A stretch of DNA of 64,000 bases from an uncultured Bacteroidales bacterium. Its GTDB lineage: Bacteria; Bacteroidota; Bacteroidia; Bacteroidales; UBA932. The DNA is taken from positions 1 through 64,000 of the forward strand of contig ONSU01000006.1 in the NCBI GenBank assembly GCA_900320545.1, read 5' to 3'. Of the stretch, positions 1 through 8,754 are shown piece by piece; position 1 is the stretch's first letter; each line of letters starts with the position of its first letter. The notes under the pieces were generated by a model that saw only the letters and a list, made by a program, of their open reading frames with translations, ran no database searches and was not told the origin of the DNA. Made by a program: the position numbers and the translations under genes.

Positions 1-582
1 GAGGTTGGGCAGTTCGCAGCAGACGATCTGCAGCTGGTCCCCGTAGACCTCTCCGGTTTCCCGTTCCTGCATCCTGTAGCGGTAGACGAGCCGCCGGTCG
101 GCTGGGTCTTCGTGCCTCAGGACTTCGTTCAGGAATACAAGGACGTAGACCGGCTTGTAGTCGTACGCGTCGTCTCCGCGTTTCAACTGGTTGTAAATGA
201 GGGCCGATCCGTAGTAGAACAGCCGGTTCTTCAAGTCGTCCGAGGTCCGGTTCTGCATCTCTATGACGATGTTGCGCCCGTCGGTGAGCGTGCAGGCGAC
301 ATCCATGATGATGTGCCGGTCCTGGACATAGGAGCCGGTCAGTTCCTCTTCCTGGTAGGAGATGGACTTGATTTTGATCTGCAGGAAGTCCTGCAGGAGC
401 ATCTTGAGGAGTTCGGGATTTTTCCCGAAGACATACTTGAAGGCGAAATCGACCGTCAGGTCCATAAATTCGGCGCTGCGGAGGACGGAGAGATACTTCT
501 CCTTCTGTTCGTCGGAGAATGCGTCGAGGAAGCGGCAGTTCTTGACCAGATCCCCGTACTTTTTGCTTAATGGCAGATCCAT
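1..582 (-). CDS. Rpn-family PD-(D/E)XK nuclease/transposase-like protein (3' part outside window)
   Basis: The reading frame starts at the ATG complementary to 580-582 (M-D-L-P-L-S-K-K) and is still open at base 1, so 194 N-terminal residues are present. The pattern FKYVFGKNPELL near residue 48, then an Asp in MMDVAC and the E-M-Q triad in NIVIEMQN, matches the D...ExQ active site of Rpn proteins, annotated as recombination-promoting nucleases or PD-(D/E)XK family transposases. Such genes are common as many scattered paralogues in Bacteroidales. It stands alone and diverges from the nitroreductase gene. The family call is good, but the physiological role is not known from sequence. Confidence 0.8.
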   Translation of the reverse strand, partial: MDLPLSKKYGDLVKNCRFLDAFSDEQKEKYLSVLRSAEFMDLTVDFAFKYVFGKNPELLKMLLQDFLQIKIKSISYQEEELTGSYVQDRHIIMDVACTLTDGRNIVIEMQNRTSDDLKNRLFYYGSALIYNQLKRGDDAYDYKPVYVLVFLNEVLRHEDPADRRLVYRYRMQERETGEVYGDQLQIVCCELPNL

Positions 583-777
583 GGTAGTGATTTGTTTCGG
601 GCCTTCGGGAAGGCGGCCGGGCACACGGGATTATCCCTCCGGCCCGTCAAATGACAGCCCGGCCGGAAGTAAAGTTCGGGAGAATATTTGGATGAAAACA
701 GGCTCTGCCAGCCTCGACGCAAAATAAATTTATGAATCTTTCATACTTTGCGTGTTTCTTTCATTTTTTGTGTGTTT

Positions 778-809
778 TTTGAATCGTCGCGTAAAAATCA
801 TTATTTTTG
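778..809 (+). promoter_or_regulatory. Bacteroides-type promoter of the nitroreductase gene
   Basis: TTTG at 778-781 and TATTTTTG at 802-809 are separated by 20 bp, which fits the sigma-ABfr consensus. The element lies 27 bp before the chosen ATG at 837, and this argues against an upstream start at 807 because that would lie inside the -7 box. Confidence 0.75.
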
Positions 810-836
810 TATAGATGTGAAAAAAGGTATTTCAAT

Positions 837-1442
837 ATGAAAAAAATAGCACAATTATTCCTGGGACTGGCGGTTGCCGTCTCTTGCGCCCAGGCGCCGC
901 AGCAGGCAGGGGTGGCGTTTGACGAAGTCCTCGCCTCCCGCAGGAGCGTCCGCAGTTATGATCCGTCCAGGACCATTTCCGAGACGGAGGTCCGCGACCT
1001 GCTTATCGCTACGCAGGAGGCTCCTTCCTGGGCAAACCAGGAGCCCACGAAGTATTATGTCGTGATGTCGGAGGAGAAACGTGCCGCCATCCTGGAGATG
1101 GTCGGTCGGAACAAGGAACGGGTCGCCGAAGCCCCCGTATTCATCGTGTCCACCTTCGAGAAAGGGAAATCCGGCTTCTTCCAGGGGACGCAGACCAATG
1201 AGATCGGAGACGGCTGGGGCGCCTACGACAACGGCCTCAGCAATGCATATCTCATCCTGAAGGCCCGTGCGATGGGATTCGACACCCTCATTATGGGCAT
1301 GAGGGACAGCGACGCGCTCCGCTCCGCGTTCGGGATTCCCGAAAGTGAGACGGTCATGGCCGTCATCGCCCTCGGCTATCGCGCCGCCGAGCCCACCCGT
1401 CCCGACCGCCGGCCGTTGGACGATGTCGTGAAGTTTTTCTGA
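837..1442 (+). CDS. Nitroreductase family lipoprotein
   Basis: This 201-residue protein begins MKKIAQLFLG with a lipobox ending at Cys17 (AVSC), so it is probably exported and lipid-anchored. The rest is an FMN-dependent nitroreductase fold: SRRSVRSYDP near residue 35, SWANQEPTKYYVV near 65, and a C-terminal MGFDTLIMGMRDSD segment. Most nitroreductases are cytoplasmic, so an anchored one must either bind FMN outside the cytoplasm or be exported folded; the true location is inferred only from the signal sequence. The ATG at 837 was chosen because it gives a clean signal peptide and lies downstream of the promoter. Confidence 0.85.
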   Translation: MKKIAQLFLGLAVAVSCAQAPQQAGVAFDEVLASRRSVRSYDPSRTISETEVRDLLIATQEAPSWANQEPTKYYVVMSEEKRAAILEMVGRNKERVAEAPVFIVSTFEKGKSGFFQGTQTNEIGDGWGAYDNGLSNAYLILKARAMGFDTLIMGMRDSDALRSAFGIPESETVMAVIALGYRAAEPTRPDRRPLDDVVKFF

Positions 1443-1465
1443 GAGGCCGTTTGCAGAAAAATTGC

Positions 1466-1473
1466 TATCTTTG
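1466..1473 (+). promoter_or_regulatory. -7 box upstream of der
   Basis: TATCTTTG fits TAnnTTTG and lies 27 bp before the der start. I see no TTTG at the right distance upstream, so the -33 element is weak or absent. Confidence 0.5.
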
Positions 1474-1500
1474 CGACGCGATTTTTAAACGATTACAACG

Positions 1501-2808
1501 ATGGCACTTGTAGCGATAGTGGGACGGCCCAATGTGGGGAAGTCCACCCTTTTTAACCGCCTGGTCGGGATGCGGCAGGCGATTGTGGATGAGACGGCGG
1601 GCGTGACCCGGGACCGTCACTACGGCAAATGCGAATGGTGCGGCCGGGAGTTCTCGGTCGTGGATACCGGCGGATATACCTCCAACTCGGACGATGTGTT
1701 CGAGGAGGCGATCCGGAGCCAGGTGCACATCGCCATCGAGGAGGCGGATGTGGTGCTGTTCCTTGTCGAGGCCGGGACGGGCGTCACGGACTACGACGCC
1801 GAGATCGCCGATGTCCTGCGCCGGAGCAAGAAGCCGGTCGTCCTGTGCGTCAACAAGGTCGACAGCGGCGAGAAGATGTTCGACGTGTATCAGTTCTATT
1901 CGCTCGGACTCGGCGAGGTCGAGAGCATTTCAGCCGCGACCGGATCCGGAACGGGCGACCTTCTCGACAAGATTCTCAAGGTGCTTCCGGAAGAGGACGC
2001 CGCTCCCGGGGAGAGGACCGACATTCCGCGCATCACCATCGTCGGCCGCCCGAACGTGGGCAAGTCTTCTCTGACCAACGCCCTTCTGGGAGAGGAACGC
2101 AACATCGTCACGCCGGTCGCCGGGACCACCAGAGACTCCATCTCCACCTATTACAACAAGTTCGGCCACGAATTCATGATCGTCGACACGGCCGGTATCC
2201 GCCGCAAGGCGAAGGTCAACGAGGACCTCGAATTCTACAGCGTGATGCGTTCCATCCGCGCCATCGAACACAGCGATGTCTGCATCCTGATGATCGACGC
2301 CACCGCCGGCATGGAGGCCCAGGATATGAACATCTTCAACCTCATCCAGCGCAACCGCAAGGGCTGCGTCCTGGTCGTGAACAAGTGGGACCTCTTCGAG
2401 AAGGACTCCAACACGATGCGGGACTACATCAAGGGCCTCAAGGCGCGCATCGCACCGTTTGACGACGTGCCGATCATCTTCACCTCCGTCCTGAACAAGC
2501 AGCGCATCATCGATGTGCTGAACGCCGCGGCGCAGGTCTGGGAGAACATGTCCCGGAAGATTTCCACCTCCGAGCTCAACGACGTGATGCTCCCGGAGAT
2601 CGAAAATTATCCCCCTCCGGCCTGGAAGGGGAAATACGTCAGGATCAAGTATGTAACCCAGCTCCCGACCCGCACGCCGTCCTTCGCGTTCTTCTGCAAC
2701 CTGCCGCAGTGGGTCAAGGATCCTTACAAGCGGTTCCTGGAGAACAAGCTCCGCGAGCACTTCGACTTCACGGGCTGCCCGATCCAGGTCTTTACGAGAC
2801 AGAAATAA
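1501..2808 (+). CDS. der: Ribosome assembly GTPase Der (EngA)
   Basis: The 435-residue protein has two tandem GTPase domains. P-loops [11 protein letters not shown] (residues 7-17) and [11 protein letters not shown] (about 180-190) are each followed by DTGGY or DTAGI and NKVD or NKWD motifs, then a KH-like C-terminal domain. Der acts in maturation of the 50S subunit. The length is usual for the family. The 3' end overlaps the convergent DUF3298-type gene by 17 bp. It stands as a single transcription unit behind its own -7 box. Confidence 0.97.
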   Translation: MALVAIVGRPNVGKSTLFNRLVGMRQAIVDETAGVTRDRHYGKCEWCGREFSVVDTGGYTSNSDDVFEEAIRSQVHIAIEEADVVLFLVEAGTGVTDYDAEIADVLRRSKKPVVLCVNKVDSGEKMFDVYQFYSLGLGEVESISAATGSGTGDLLDKILKVLPEEDAAPGERTDIPRITIVGRPNVGKSSLTNALLGEERNIVTPVAGTTRDSISTYYNKFGHEFMIVDTAGIRRKAKVNEDLEFYSVMRSIRAIEHSDVCILMIDATAGMEAQDMNIFNLIQRNRKGCVLVVNKWDLFEKDSNTMRDYIKGLKARIAPFDDVPIIFTSVLNKQRIIDVLNAAAQVWENMSRKISTSELNDVMLPEIENYPPPAWKGKYVRIKYVTQLPTRTPSFAFFCNLPQWVKDPYKRFLENKLREHFDFTGCPIQVFTRQK

Positions 2809-3532
2809 GGTACGTCTGCCCGGTCGCGTTCAGCATCCCCTTCACCATCGAGAGGGGGAGGGTAACCGTGATGAAACCGGCCGCGTGGGGGGCGATGACG
2901 TAGGGAGGATAGACGAATACGAGGCCTTCGTCCGAGAAATAGGGGTCCGTTTCCGGGAGTTTGAATTCCGGATCGGAGGCGTCGGGGACCTTGAAGAAGG
3001 TGTCGTCGCCGTAGTCGACGCGGAGTTTCTTGGCGAGGATGGCCTTGAGCTGCTTCATTCCGTCTTTGGTGAACATATCCCAGGAGAACCGGCGGCCGTC
3101 GGACTTGCGGAAGGTGACTTTCGTGTCGATGGCGTCGCCGTGGGCGTCTTCGCCGGAACTGTATTCGCCGGTCTCGGCGTAGGTGATGATATGGGAGGTC
3201 TCGTGGAAACGGGAGAAATAGCGTGAGCACTGGAAACTGAATTTGTCCTTGATCGCTTCCCTGATCTCTTTGTCGGCGTAGTAGTCGAACATCGCCTCCA
3301 CATCGTCGAGCGAACCGGTCCAGCTGCCGCCGAGACTCTCGCTGATCCATTCGCGGATGGCGTTGCCGGTGACGGTCTCGCCGGACATCGGATACTGGGC
3401 GCGGATCAGGTATTTGCAGTTTTTGCCGGTCTTTTCGACCCGGATGCCCCGGACGCCGACCCACATCCCGGTCTGGGCGCCTGCGGTCAGCGCAAGGAAG
3501 GCAAGCACGATAATTGCAAGAATTCTTTTCAT
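2792..3532 (-). CDS. Secreted DUF3298/DUF4163 (RsiV-like) protein
   Basis: The 246-residue protein starts [12 protein letters not shown] with a cleavable signal peptide ending around TAGAQ. The C-terminal half carries the DUF3298 signature ([20 protein letters not shown] near residue 215), as found in RsiV-type extracytoplasmic domains. No membrane segment follows the signal peptide, so it is likely periplasmic rather than an anti-sigma factor. The in-frame extension upstream of 3532 runs through the divergent promoter and is not coding. The family call rests on the C-terminal motif; the function is unknown. Confidence 0.75.
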   Translation of the reverse strand: MKRILAIIVLAFLALTAGAQTGMWVGVRGIRVEKTGKNCKYLIRAQYPMSGETVTGNAIREWISESLGGSWTGSLDDVEAMFDYYADKEIREAIKDKFSFQCSRYFSRFHETSHIITYAETGEYSSGEDAHGDAIDTKVTFRKSDGRRFSWDMFTKDGMKQLKAILAKKLRVDYGDDTFFKVPDASDPEFKLPETDPYFSDEGLVFVYPPYVIAPHAAGFITVTLPLSMVKGMLNATGQTYLISVS

Positions 3533-3549
3533 AGTGCGTGAACTTTCCT

Positions 3550-3557
3550 CAAAGATA
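3550..3557 (-). promoter_or_regulatory. -7 box of the DUF3298 gene
   Basis: Read on the minus strand this is TATCTTTG, 17 bp before the ATG at 3532. It shares a 48-bp divergent intergenic region with the promoter of the plus-strand gene at 3581. Confidence 0.55.
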
Positions 3558-3568
3558 CGGATTTTATC

Positions 3569-3576
3569 TATATTTG
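3569..3576 (+). promoter_or_regulatory. -7 box of the secreted protein gene at 3581
   Basis: TATATTTG ends only 4 bp before the ATG at 3581. If the box is used, the transcript begins at or next to the start codon and is essentially leaderless; a second in-frame ATG at 3587 would give a 6-nt leader. Confidence 0.5.
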
Positions 3577-3580
3577 CAGA

Positions 3581-4048
3581 ATGAAAATGCAGAAAATCAT
3601 AGCGGTCATCGCCCTTTTGCTCCTTCTGGGAGCGACGGCGGCCGCCCCGCGCCAGCCGCTCGCCGGCCTGAGTCTGACGGGGTATTCCATCGATTCCGTC
3701 CGCCCGCTGTCGCTGCGGGGGCTCTCGGGCGCGGTTACCGTGGGAGTGAGCAACACCGGAGAGCAGCGTACGATCCGCAATGTGAGCGCCGTCCTCTACA
3801 AGAGCGGCCGGACGGTGGCGCACGGGCGGTGTTCGGACATCGCCCTGAAGCAGGGGGCCTCAAGCGTCCGGGTAGCGGGCCAGGTGTCGCTCGCGGAAGG
3901 CGTCTCCCTCCTGGAGGCGATGCGCTCCGTGATCTCCTTCAAGCCGGCGGAATATACGGCGGACGTCGTCTGCTCCGTGGTGGATGCGGACGGCAGGGCG
4001 GAGACATTTGTGCGCCGGGGTATCCCCGTCGGCAATTACATCAAATGA
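3581..4048 (+). CDS. Small secreted protein of unknown function
   Basis: The 155-residue product has a signal peptide (MKMQKIIAVIALLLLLGA, cleavage near ATAAA) and a mature part of alternating short beta-strand-like segments with no cysteine cluster or catalytic motif I recognise. The pattern, with VGVSNTG and later SLLEAMRSVISFKPAEYTADVV, could be an LEA14-like or immunoglobulin-like beta sandwich, but this is only an impression. The 3' end overlaps the convergent aminotransferase gene by 13 bp. The start may be 3581 or 3587. Confidence 0.65.
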   Translation: MKMQKIIAVIALLLLLGATAAAPRQPLAGLSLTGYSIDSVRPLSLRGLSGAVTVGVSNTGEQRTIRNVSAVLYKSGRTVAHGRCSDIALKQGASSVRVAGQVSLAEGVSLLEAMRSVISFKPAEYTADVVCSVVDADGRAETFVRRGIPVGNYIK

Positions 4049-5235
4049 TTGTATTCATCCAGGGCTTTGCGGAGTACGACAAGCGCCTTGGCAAGATCCT
4101 CTTTGTTGAGGACGTACGCCATCCGGACCTGATCGCGCCCTTCGCCGGGATCGGTGTAGAATCCGGCGCCCGGGGCCATCATGATCGTTGAGCCCTCCCA
4201 CTGGAAATCGGTAAGGCACCACTTGCAGAATTTCTCGGCATCGTCCACCGGGAGACGGACCATCACATAGAACGCGCCCATCGGCGTCGGGGCGTAGACG
4301 CCCTCAATCTTGTTGAGCCCGTCGATGAGGAAATTGCGGCGGTCCAGGTATTCCTCGTAGACATCGGCGAGGTATTCCTTGGGCGTGGAGATCGAGGCCT
4401 CGGCGATGATCTGCCCCACGAGCGGCGGGCTGAGGCGGGCCTGGCAGAATTTCATCACGGCTTCTCTCACCTTGCGGTTCTTGGTAATCAGCGCGCCGAT
4501 CCGGATGCCGCATTCGCTGTAGCGCTTGGAGACCGAATCCACCAGCACGACATTCTCCTCGATGCCTTCGAGGTGGAAGGCGGAGATGTACGGCTGCTTG
4601 GTGTAGATGAATTCGCGGTAGACTTCGTCGGAGAAGAGGAAGAGGTTGTGGTCGCGGACGATGTTGCGGATCTGCAGCATTTCCTTGCGGGTGTAGAGGT
4701 AGCCGGTCGGGTTGTTGGGATTGCAGATGAGGATGGCCTTGGTGCGCGGGGTGATCTGCTTCTCGAATTCCTCCACGGAGGGGAGGCGGAATCCGTTCTC
4801 GATGCTGGTCTTGACGCTCTTCACCACGGCGCCGCAGCTGATGGCGAAAGCCATGTAGTTGGCGTAGGAAGGGTCGGTAACGATGATTTCGTCGCCCGGA
4901 TCGAGGCAGGCCATGTAGGCGAACATGATGGCCTCGGAGCCGCCGGCGGTGATGATGATCTCGTCGGGGGAGAGGTCGATGCCGTACTCGGCGTAGTAGC
5001 TGACGAGCTTGGTTCGGAGCGAGATGTGGCCCTGGGACGGGCTGTACTCGAGGATGTCGCGGTCGATGTGCTTGATGGCGTCCAGGCCGCAGTGCGGGGT
5101 CTTGATGTCGGGCTGGCCGATGTTGAGGTGGTAGATGTGAACGCCGTTGCGCCGGGCCGCCTCTTCGTATTTGGCGAGTTTCCGGATGGGGGAGAAGGGC
5201 ATGTTCTGCGCCCTTCGGGAGATATCTGGAATCAT
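4036..5235 (-). CDS. Class I PLP aminotransferase, probable succinyl-diaminopimelate aminotransferase
   Basis: The 399-residue fold-type I aminotransferase shows GGSEAIMFAY near 98-107, NPNNPTGYLYT near 172, SDEVYREFIY near 202 and the PLP-binding Lys237 in SVSKRYSECG. A C-terminal Arg in GEGRDQVRMAY should bind the substrate carboxylate. It is the last gene of the lysine/diaminopimelate run and its ATG overlaps the dapD stop by 4 bp (ATGA), which suggests translational coupling. The only missing step of the succinylase route in this cluster is the aminotransferase step, so a DapC role is the simplest inference. An aspartate or branched-chain aminotransferase is the alternative. Confidence 0.85.
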   Translation of the reverse strand: MIPDISRRAQNMPFSPIRKLAKYEEAARRNGVHIYHLNIGQPDIKTPHCGLDAIKHIDRDILEYSPSQGHISLRTKLVSYYAEYGIDLSPDEIIITAGGSEAIMFAYMACLDPGDEIIVTDPSYANYMAFAISCGAVVKSVKTSIENGFRLPSVEEFEKQITPRTKAILICNPNNPTGYLYTRKEMLQIRNIVRDHNLFLFSDEVYREFIYTKQPYISAFHLEGIEENVVLVDSVSKRYSECGIRIGALITKNRKVREAVMKFCQARLSPPLVGQIIAEASISTPKEYLADVYEEYLDRRNFLIDGLNKIEGVYAPTPMGAFYVMVRLPVDDAEKFCKWCLTDFQWEGSTIMMAPGAGFYTDPGEGRDQVRMAYVLNKEDLAKALVVLRKALDEYNHLM

Positions 5236-6011
5236 CTTAGAAGGTCTTCAAGTTGAACGGAACCGGATGTCTTGTCATCGCGGTATTTGACAATGACGGG
5301 GCAGTAGAGATGCACGCCGCTCGCGAGGGGCTGCCCGTCCCGGACGATGGGTTTGGAGCCGCTCACGACCACGGCGTTCCGGGGGACGACGATGCGGCCG
5401 TCCTCGTTGCGGCGGATAAATTCGCCGGTGGTGGCGTCGAAGATGGCGGTGGAGGAGGTGATGATGACGCCGGAGGCGATCACGGCCCCTTCCTGCACGA
5501 TGGTGCCTTCGTAGATGCCGCAGTTGCCGCCGATGAAGGCCCCGTCCTCGATGATGGTCGGAAGGGCGCCGGCCGGCTCCAGGACACCGCCGATCTGGGT
5601 GGATGCGGAGATGTGGATGTGCTTGCCGACCTGGGCGCAGGAGCCGATGGTGACGTGCGAATCGACCATCGTGCCCTCGTCTACATATGCGCCGGCATTG
5701 ATATATGCGGGGGGCATCACAATAGCCCCTTTGGCGACATACGCCCCGCGCCGGATGCTCGTGCCGCCGGGGACGATCCGGACGCCGTCTTCCGCCGTGA
5801 ACTGCCGGACCGGGAAGGTGGCCTTGTCGAAGAAGGAGAACTGACCGTCCGACATCTCGATGATGTTGCCCAGCCGGAAGCCGGCCAGAATGACTTGCTT
5901 GATATCGACGTTGACGACCCACCGGCCGTCCACTTTCTCGGCGACGCGGATCTCGCCCCTTTCCAGGGCGTCCATCACATCGTTAAACTGCTGCAGGGTA
6001 ATTTCTTCCAT
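5232..6011 (-). CDS. dapD: 2,3,4,5-tetrahydropyridine-2,6-dicarboxylate N-succinyltransferase
   Basis: This 259-residue left-handed beta-helix acyltransferase carries hexapeptide repeats from about residue 85 to 190 (for example GGTSIRRGAYVAKGAIV, YVDEGTMVDSHVTIG) and the family segment IEDGAFIGGNCGIYEG. It uses succinyl-CoA to make N-succinyl-2-amino-6-oxopimelate. It is slightly shorter than E. coli DapD (274). Only 6 bp separate it from dapA and it overlaps the next gene by 4 bp. Its presence marks the succinylase branch of diaminopimelate synthesis. Confidence 0.93.
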   Translation of the reverse strand: MEEITLQQFNDVMDALERGEIRVAEKVDGRWVVNVDIKQVILAGFRLGNIIEMSDGQFSFFDKATFPVRQFTAEDGVRIVPGGTSIRRGAYVAKGAIVMPPAYINAGAYVDEGTMVDSHVTIGSCAQVGKHIHISASTQIGGVLEPAGALPTIIEDGAFIGGNCGIYEGTIVQEGAVIASGVIITSSTAIFDATTGEFIRRNEDGRIVVPRNAVVVSGSKPIVRDGQPLASGVHLYCPVIVKYRDDKTSGSVQLEDLLR

Positions 6012-6017
6012 CGTTGA

Positions 6018-6914
6018 TTATTTCTTGAAGAGGGCGTCCAGGGTGTGTTGCATCAAGGTCTCGGTCGCTTCCGTGGCGGGGACCAGGGGGAGACGGAGGG
6101 AGTTTTCCATCAGGCCGAGCCGGGCCATCGCCGCTTTGCCGGGGATGGGGTTCGGTTCGATGAAGAGGTTGCGGAAAAGTTCGCCGAGGCGCGCTTCGAG
6201 GGCTTCGGCCTCCTGCCATGCCTCCGTGGCTCCGGCCTGCCCTTTCAGGGCCGCGTGGACAAACTGCACCATTTCCGCAGGGGCGACATTGGAGGCGACG
6301 CTGATGACGCCGTCGGCGCCGGCCTTCATAATCTTCAGGGTGTCGTCGTCGTTGCCGCTCAGGACCGTGAAGTCTTCGGGCCGGTCCTTCAGGATGGCGA
6401 GGATCTGGTCGATCTTGCCGGAGGCCTCCTTGACGCCGACGATGTTGGGCACGTCGGCGGCGAGCCTTAACGTGGTCTCGGCTTCGATATTGCAACCGGT
6501 CCGGCCGGGGACATTGTACAGGATGACGGGCTTGTCCGTCTCCCCGGCCACGGTGCGGAAGTATTCGTAGAGGCCCCGCTGGGGCGGTTTATTGTAGTAG
6601 GGAGCTACGACGAGAAAAGCGTCCGCTTCGGGAAGGAGGCGGATGTTGGCGAGCGTGCCGGGAACGGAATTGGTCCCGACCCCGACGATGATCTTGCGTC
6701 CGCCCGCGTGCGCCCTGGCGGTCTCGAGCACGAGGCGCTTCTCGTCATCCGACAGGGTGGGCGTCTCGCCCGTCGTGCCGAGCGGTACGAGGAAGTCCAT
6801 TCCGGCCTTCACTTGCCTCTCAACGTTGGCGGCGAAGGTCCCGACATCTACTTTCCCCCCTTTGAACGGGGTGAACATCGCCGTTCCGCATCCCTGAAAA
6901 ATTCGTTGTTTCAT
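6018..6914 (-). CDS. dapA: 4-hydroxy-tetrahydrodipicolinate synthase
   Basis: The 298-residue TIM-barrel enzyme condenses pyruvate with aspartate semialdehyde. Visible motifs are GTTGETPTLSDDE (about 46-58), YYNKPPQRG, the catalytic-tyrosine segment LYNVPGRTG and the Schiff-base lysine in VGVKEASGK (about 160). Length is typical. It sits 35 bp after dapB and 6 bp before dapD in the minus-strand operon. Confidence 0.96.
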   Translation of the reverse strand: MKQRIFQGCGTAMFTPFKGGKVDVGTFAANVERQVKAGMDFLVPLGTTGETPTLSDDEKRLVLETARAHAGGRKIIVGVGTNSVPGTLANIRLLPEADAFLVVAPYYNKPPQRGLYEYFRTVAGETDKPVILYNVPGRTGCNIEAETTLRLAADVPNIVGVKEASGKIDQILAILKDRPEDFTVLSGNDDDTLKIMKAGADGVISVASNVAPAEMVQFVHAALKGQAGATEAWQEAEALEARLGELFRNLFIEPNPIPGKAAMARLGLMENSLRLPLVPATEATETLMQHTLDALFKK

Positions 6915-6949
6915 ATCCTGAATGCAAATTTATAAAAAAAATTCGGCGG

Positions 6950-7609
6950 TCAGAGCAGTTCGCTGAATTCGTGCACGCCGGAGAGGCCTTCGGTCATCAG
7001 GGCTGCGGTGACGGCACCGGCCGCGAGGCCCTCGCGGGAGAAGGCTTCGTGCGTGAAGGTCAGTTTGTCGCACTCCGAAGTGAAGGTGACGGTATGGATG
7101 CCGGGGACTTCGCCCTCGCGGTGCGCGGTTATCTCCGGCTTTTCGCCGAGACTCTCTTCGACGAGGGCGCCCAGCACCTTCGCCGTGCCGGAGGGAGCGT
7201 CGAGCTTGTGGATATGATGCGTCTCCTCGATGGCGGGAGTGTATCCTGCGCCCTTGAGCATTCCGGCGGCGCGGGTGACGGCGGCGTAGAGGGCGTTGAC
7301 TCCGAGCGAGAAGTTGGAGGCGTAGATGAGCGGCGTGCCGGCCTCCTCGAATGCCTTGCGGACCTCGGGCAGGATGTCGCTCCAGCCGGTGGTGCCCACG
7401 ACGGCCGCCTTGAAGTGCTTCGCGATGAAGGGGTAGTTCTTCCGGAAGGAATCCGGCCAGGTGAAATCGATGCATACGCAGTCTTCTGCGAGCGCCGGGT
7501 CGACGGCGGTGATGTCCTCGCTCGCCAGGGCGATTTCAATGCCCCGCCGCTGCAGTTCTTTCTCCACCATGTGGCCCATCCGGCCGTATCCGCTGATAAT
7601 GACTTTCAT
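6950..7609 (-). CDS. dapB: 4-hydroxy-tetrahydrodipicolinate reductase
   Basis: The 219-residue protein has the N-terminal dinucleotide motif SGYGRMGHMVE, the GTTGW segment and the catalytic block EETHHIHKLDAPSGTAK (about 133-149). It reduces the DapA product with NAD(P)H. It is shorter than E. coli DapB (273): the N-terminal Rossmann part is compact, as in many Bacteroidota. A palindromic element lies between it and the upstream M20 gene, so its transcription may be partly uncoupled from thrA-asd. Confidence 0.93.
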   Translation of the reverse strand: MKVIISGYGRMGHMVEKELQRRGIEIALASEDITAVDPALAEDCVCIDFTWPDSFRKNYPFIAKHFKAAVVGTTGWSDILPEVRKAFEEAGTPLIYASNFSLGVNALYAAVTRAAGMLKGAGYTPAIEETHHIHKLDAPSGTAKVLGALVEESLGEKPEITAHREGEVPGIHTVTFTSECDKLTFTHEAFSREGLAAGAVTAALMTEGLSGVHEFSELL

Positions 7610-7717
7610 GTAAAGTGTAATTGTCTGATTAGTAGTATTTTATGTAAAAGGCCTTCCTTTAAAACGAGTAAGGCGTTTTGTGTAAATCGTTATGGTTCAG
7701 GGTGTTGCAGTTTGCGC
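7610..7717. repeat. Palindromic intergenic element, copy 1 (degenerate)
   Basis: The core at 7646-7679 is a degraded version of the 34-nt hairpin seen intact at 32721-32754: AAAAGGCCTT on the left and AAGGCGTTTT on the right, with the left half of the stem mutated. The outer arm TGTAAAGTGTAA lies at 7609-7620, directly behind the dapB start. The opposite arm (GTGTTGCAGTTTGCGC) forms the last codons of the M20 gene. Unlike the other two copies, it lies between two genes on the same strand. Confidence 0.7.
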
Positions 7718-8739
7718 ACCAATTCCATGTCCTTTTCCACGGCGGTCTCCAGGTCCCGGACGAGGACGTGCTCGTCGTCGCGATGGGCGAAGCGGATGCT
7801 TCCGGGGCCGCAGATGATCTTCCGGGTGAAGTTCGTGAGGTGCGGGGCGTCGCTTCCGAACGCGGCCGGGGCCGATTCGAAGCCCGGCAGGGTAAGGTAC
7901 TCCGCGGGCGAGTCTCCGCCGAGGGCTTCGACGGAGAGACCGGCCCGGGAATGGCAGTCGCGCATCCAGTCCTGTACCGCCTGGTCCGATACGAAGGTGG
8001 TGCGGAAGTACAGCCGGCAGGTGAGTTCGGGGGAGAGGATGTTCTGGGGGTTGTCGCTGCGGAGTTCACCGATGTTCCAGGTGGTTTCCCCGAGGATGGG
8101 GTCCGTCCCGAAATCGGTCTCCTTCAGGGCGTTGTGGAAGTCGACGAAGGCGTCGACGGCGCTGCGGCCGTACTGCGGATAGCCGGAGTGGAAGGCCTCG
8201 CCGCGGAAGGTCAGCCGGTAGGACTTCGTTCCTTTGGAGGCGGAGACCATCTTGTTCTCCGTGGGCTCGCCGATAATGAGATACGGGGCCCGGAAGCCGG
8301 TCTTGGCGAAGGCCTTTGCGCCCCAGGATCCGGTCTCTTCTCCGGTCAGGAGCAGGAGGCCGAAGCCGGAAGCCCCCTCGGCGGCGAGCCGGCGGCAGGC
8401 GGTGAGCATCGCGAGGAGCTGCCCTTTGGCGTCGCAGGCGCCCCGGCCCCGGACGACGGCGGCCTCCTGCGGCTCGCAGGGCGTGCCGTCTTCCCGGAGG
8501 AAGGTCGGGGGAATGTACGGGGGGACCGTGTCGATATGGGTGCAGAAAACGACTTTCGGGGTGCCGTACTGCAGGAGGAGCCAGTGCTTGCCGTCGGTGC
8601 TTTGCGTCATTGCCGGGCTTGTTTCGACAAGCTTTCCGCGAAGCAGGTCCAGCAGCGGCTGTTCGTTCCCGGAGGTCGAGTCGACGGAGAGAATTTCCCG
8701 GAAGAAATCCAGGTCAAGTATCTTATTCGCTTCAGCCAT
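7690..8739 (-). CDS. M20 family metallopeptidase, probable succinyl-diaminopimelate desuccinylase
   Basis: The 349-residue enzyme has the di-zinc M20 ligands: His68 in THIDT, Asp103 in GACDAKG, the catalytic and ligand Glu134/135 in TGEETG, Glu158 in GEPTEN and a C-terminal His in RFAHRDDE. The family includes ArgE, DapE, LysK and CPG2. Its position between asd and dapB, with dapD present and no other deacylase, makes a DapE role the best inference. The final codons lie in an arm of the palindromic repeat. It is 15 bp downstream of asd. Confidence 0.85.
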   Translation of the reverse strand: MAEANKILDLDFFREILSVDSTSGNEQPLLDLLRGKLVETSPAMTQSTDGKHWLLLQYGTPKVVFCTHIDTVPPYIPPTFLREDGTPCEPQEAAVVRGRGACDAKGQLLAMLTACRRLAAEGASGFGLLLLTGEETGSWGAKAFAKTGFRAPYLIIGEPTENKMVSASKGTKSYRLTFRGEAFHSGYPQYGRSAVDAFVDFHNALKETDFGTDPILGETTWNIGELRSDNPQNILSPELTCRLYFRTTFVSDQAVQDWMRDCHSRAGLSVEALGGDSPAEYLTLPGFESAPAAFGSDAPHLTNFTRKIICGPGSIRFAHRDDEHVLVRDLETAVEKDMELVRKLQHPEP

Positions 8740-8754
8740 GACAGTCGGATCGGT

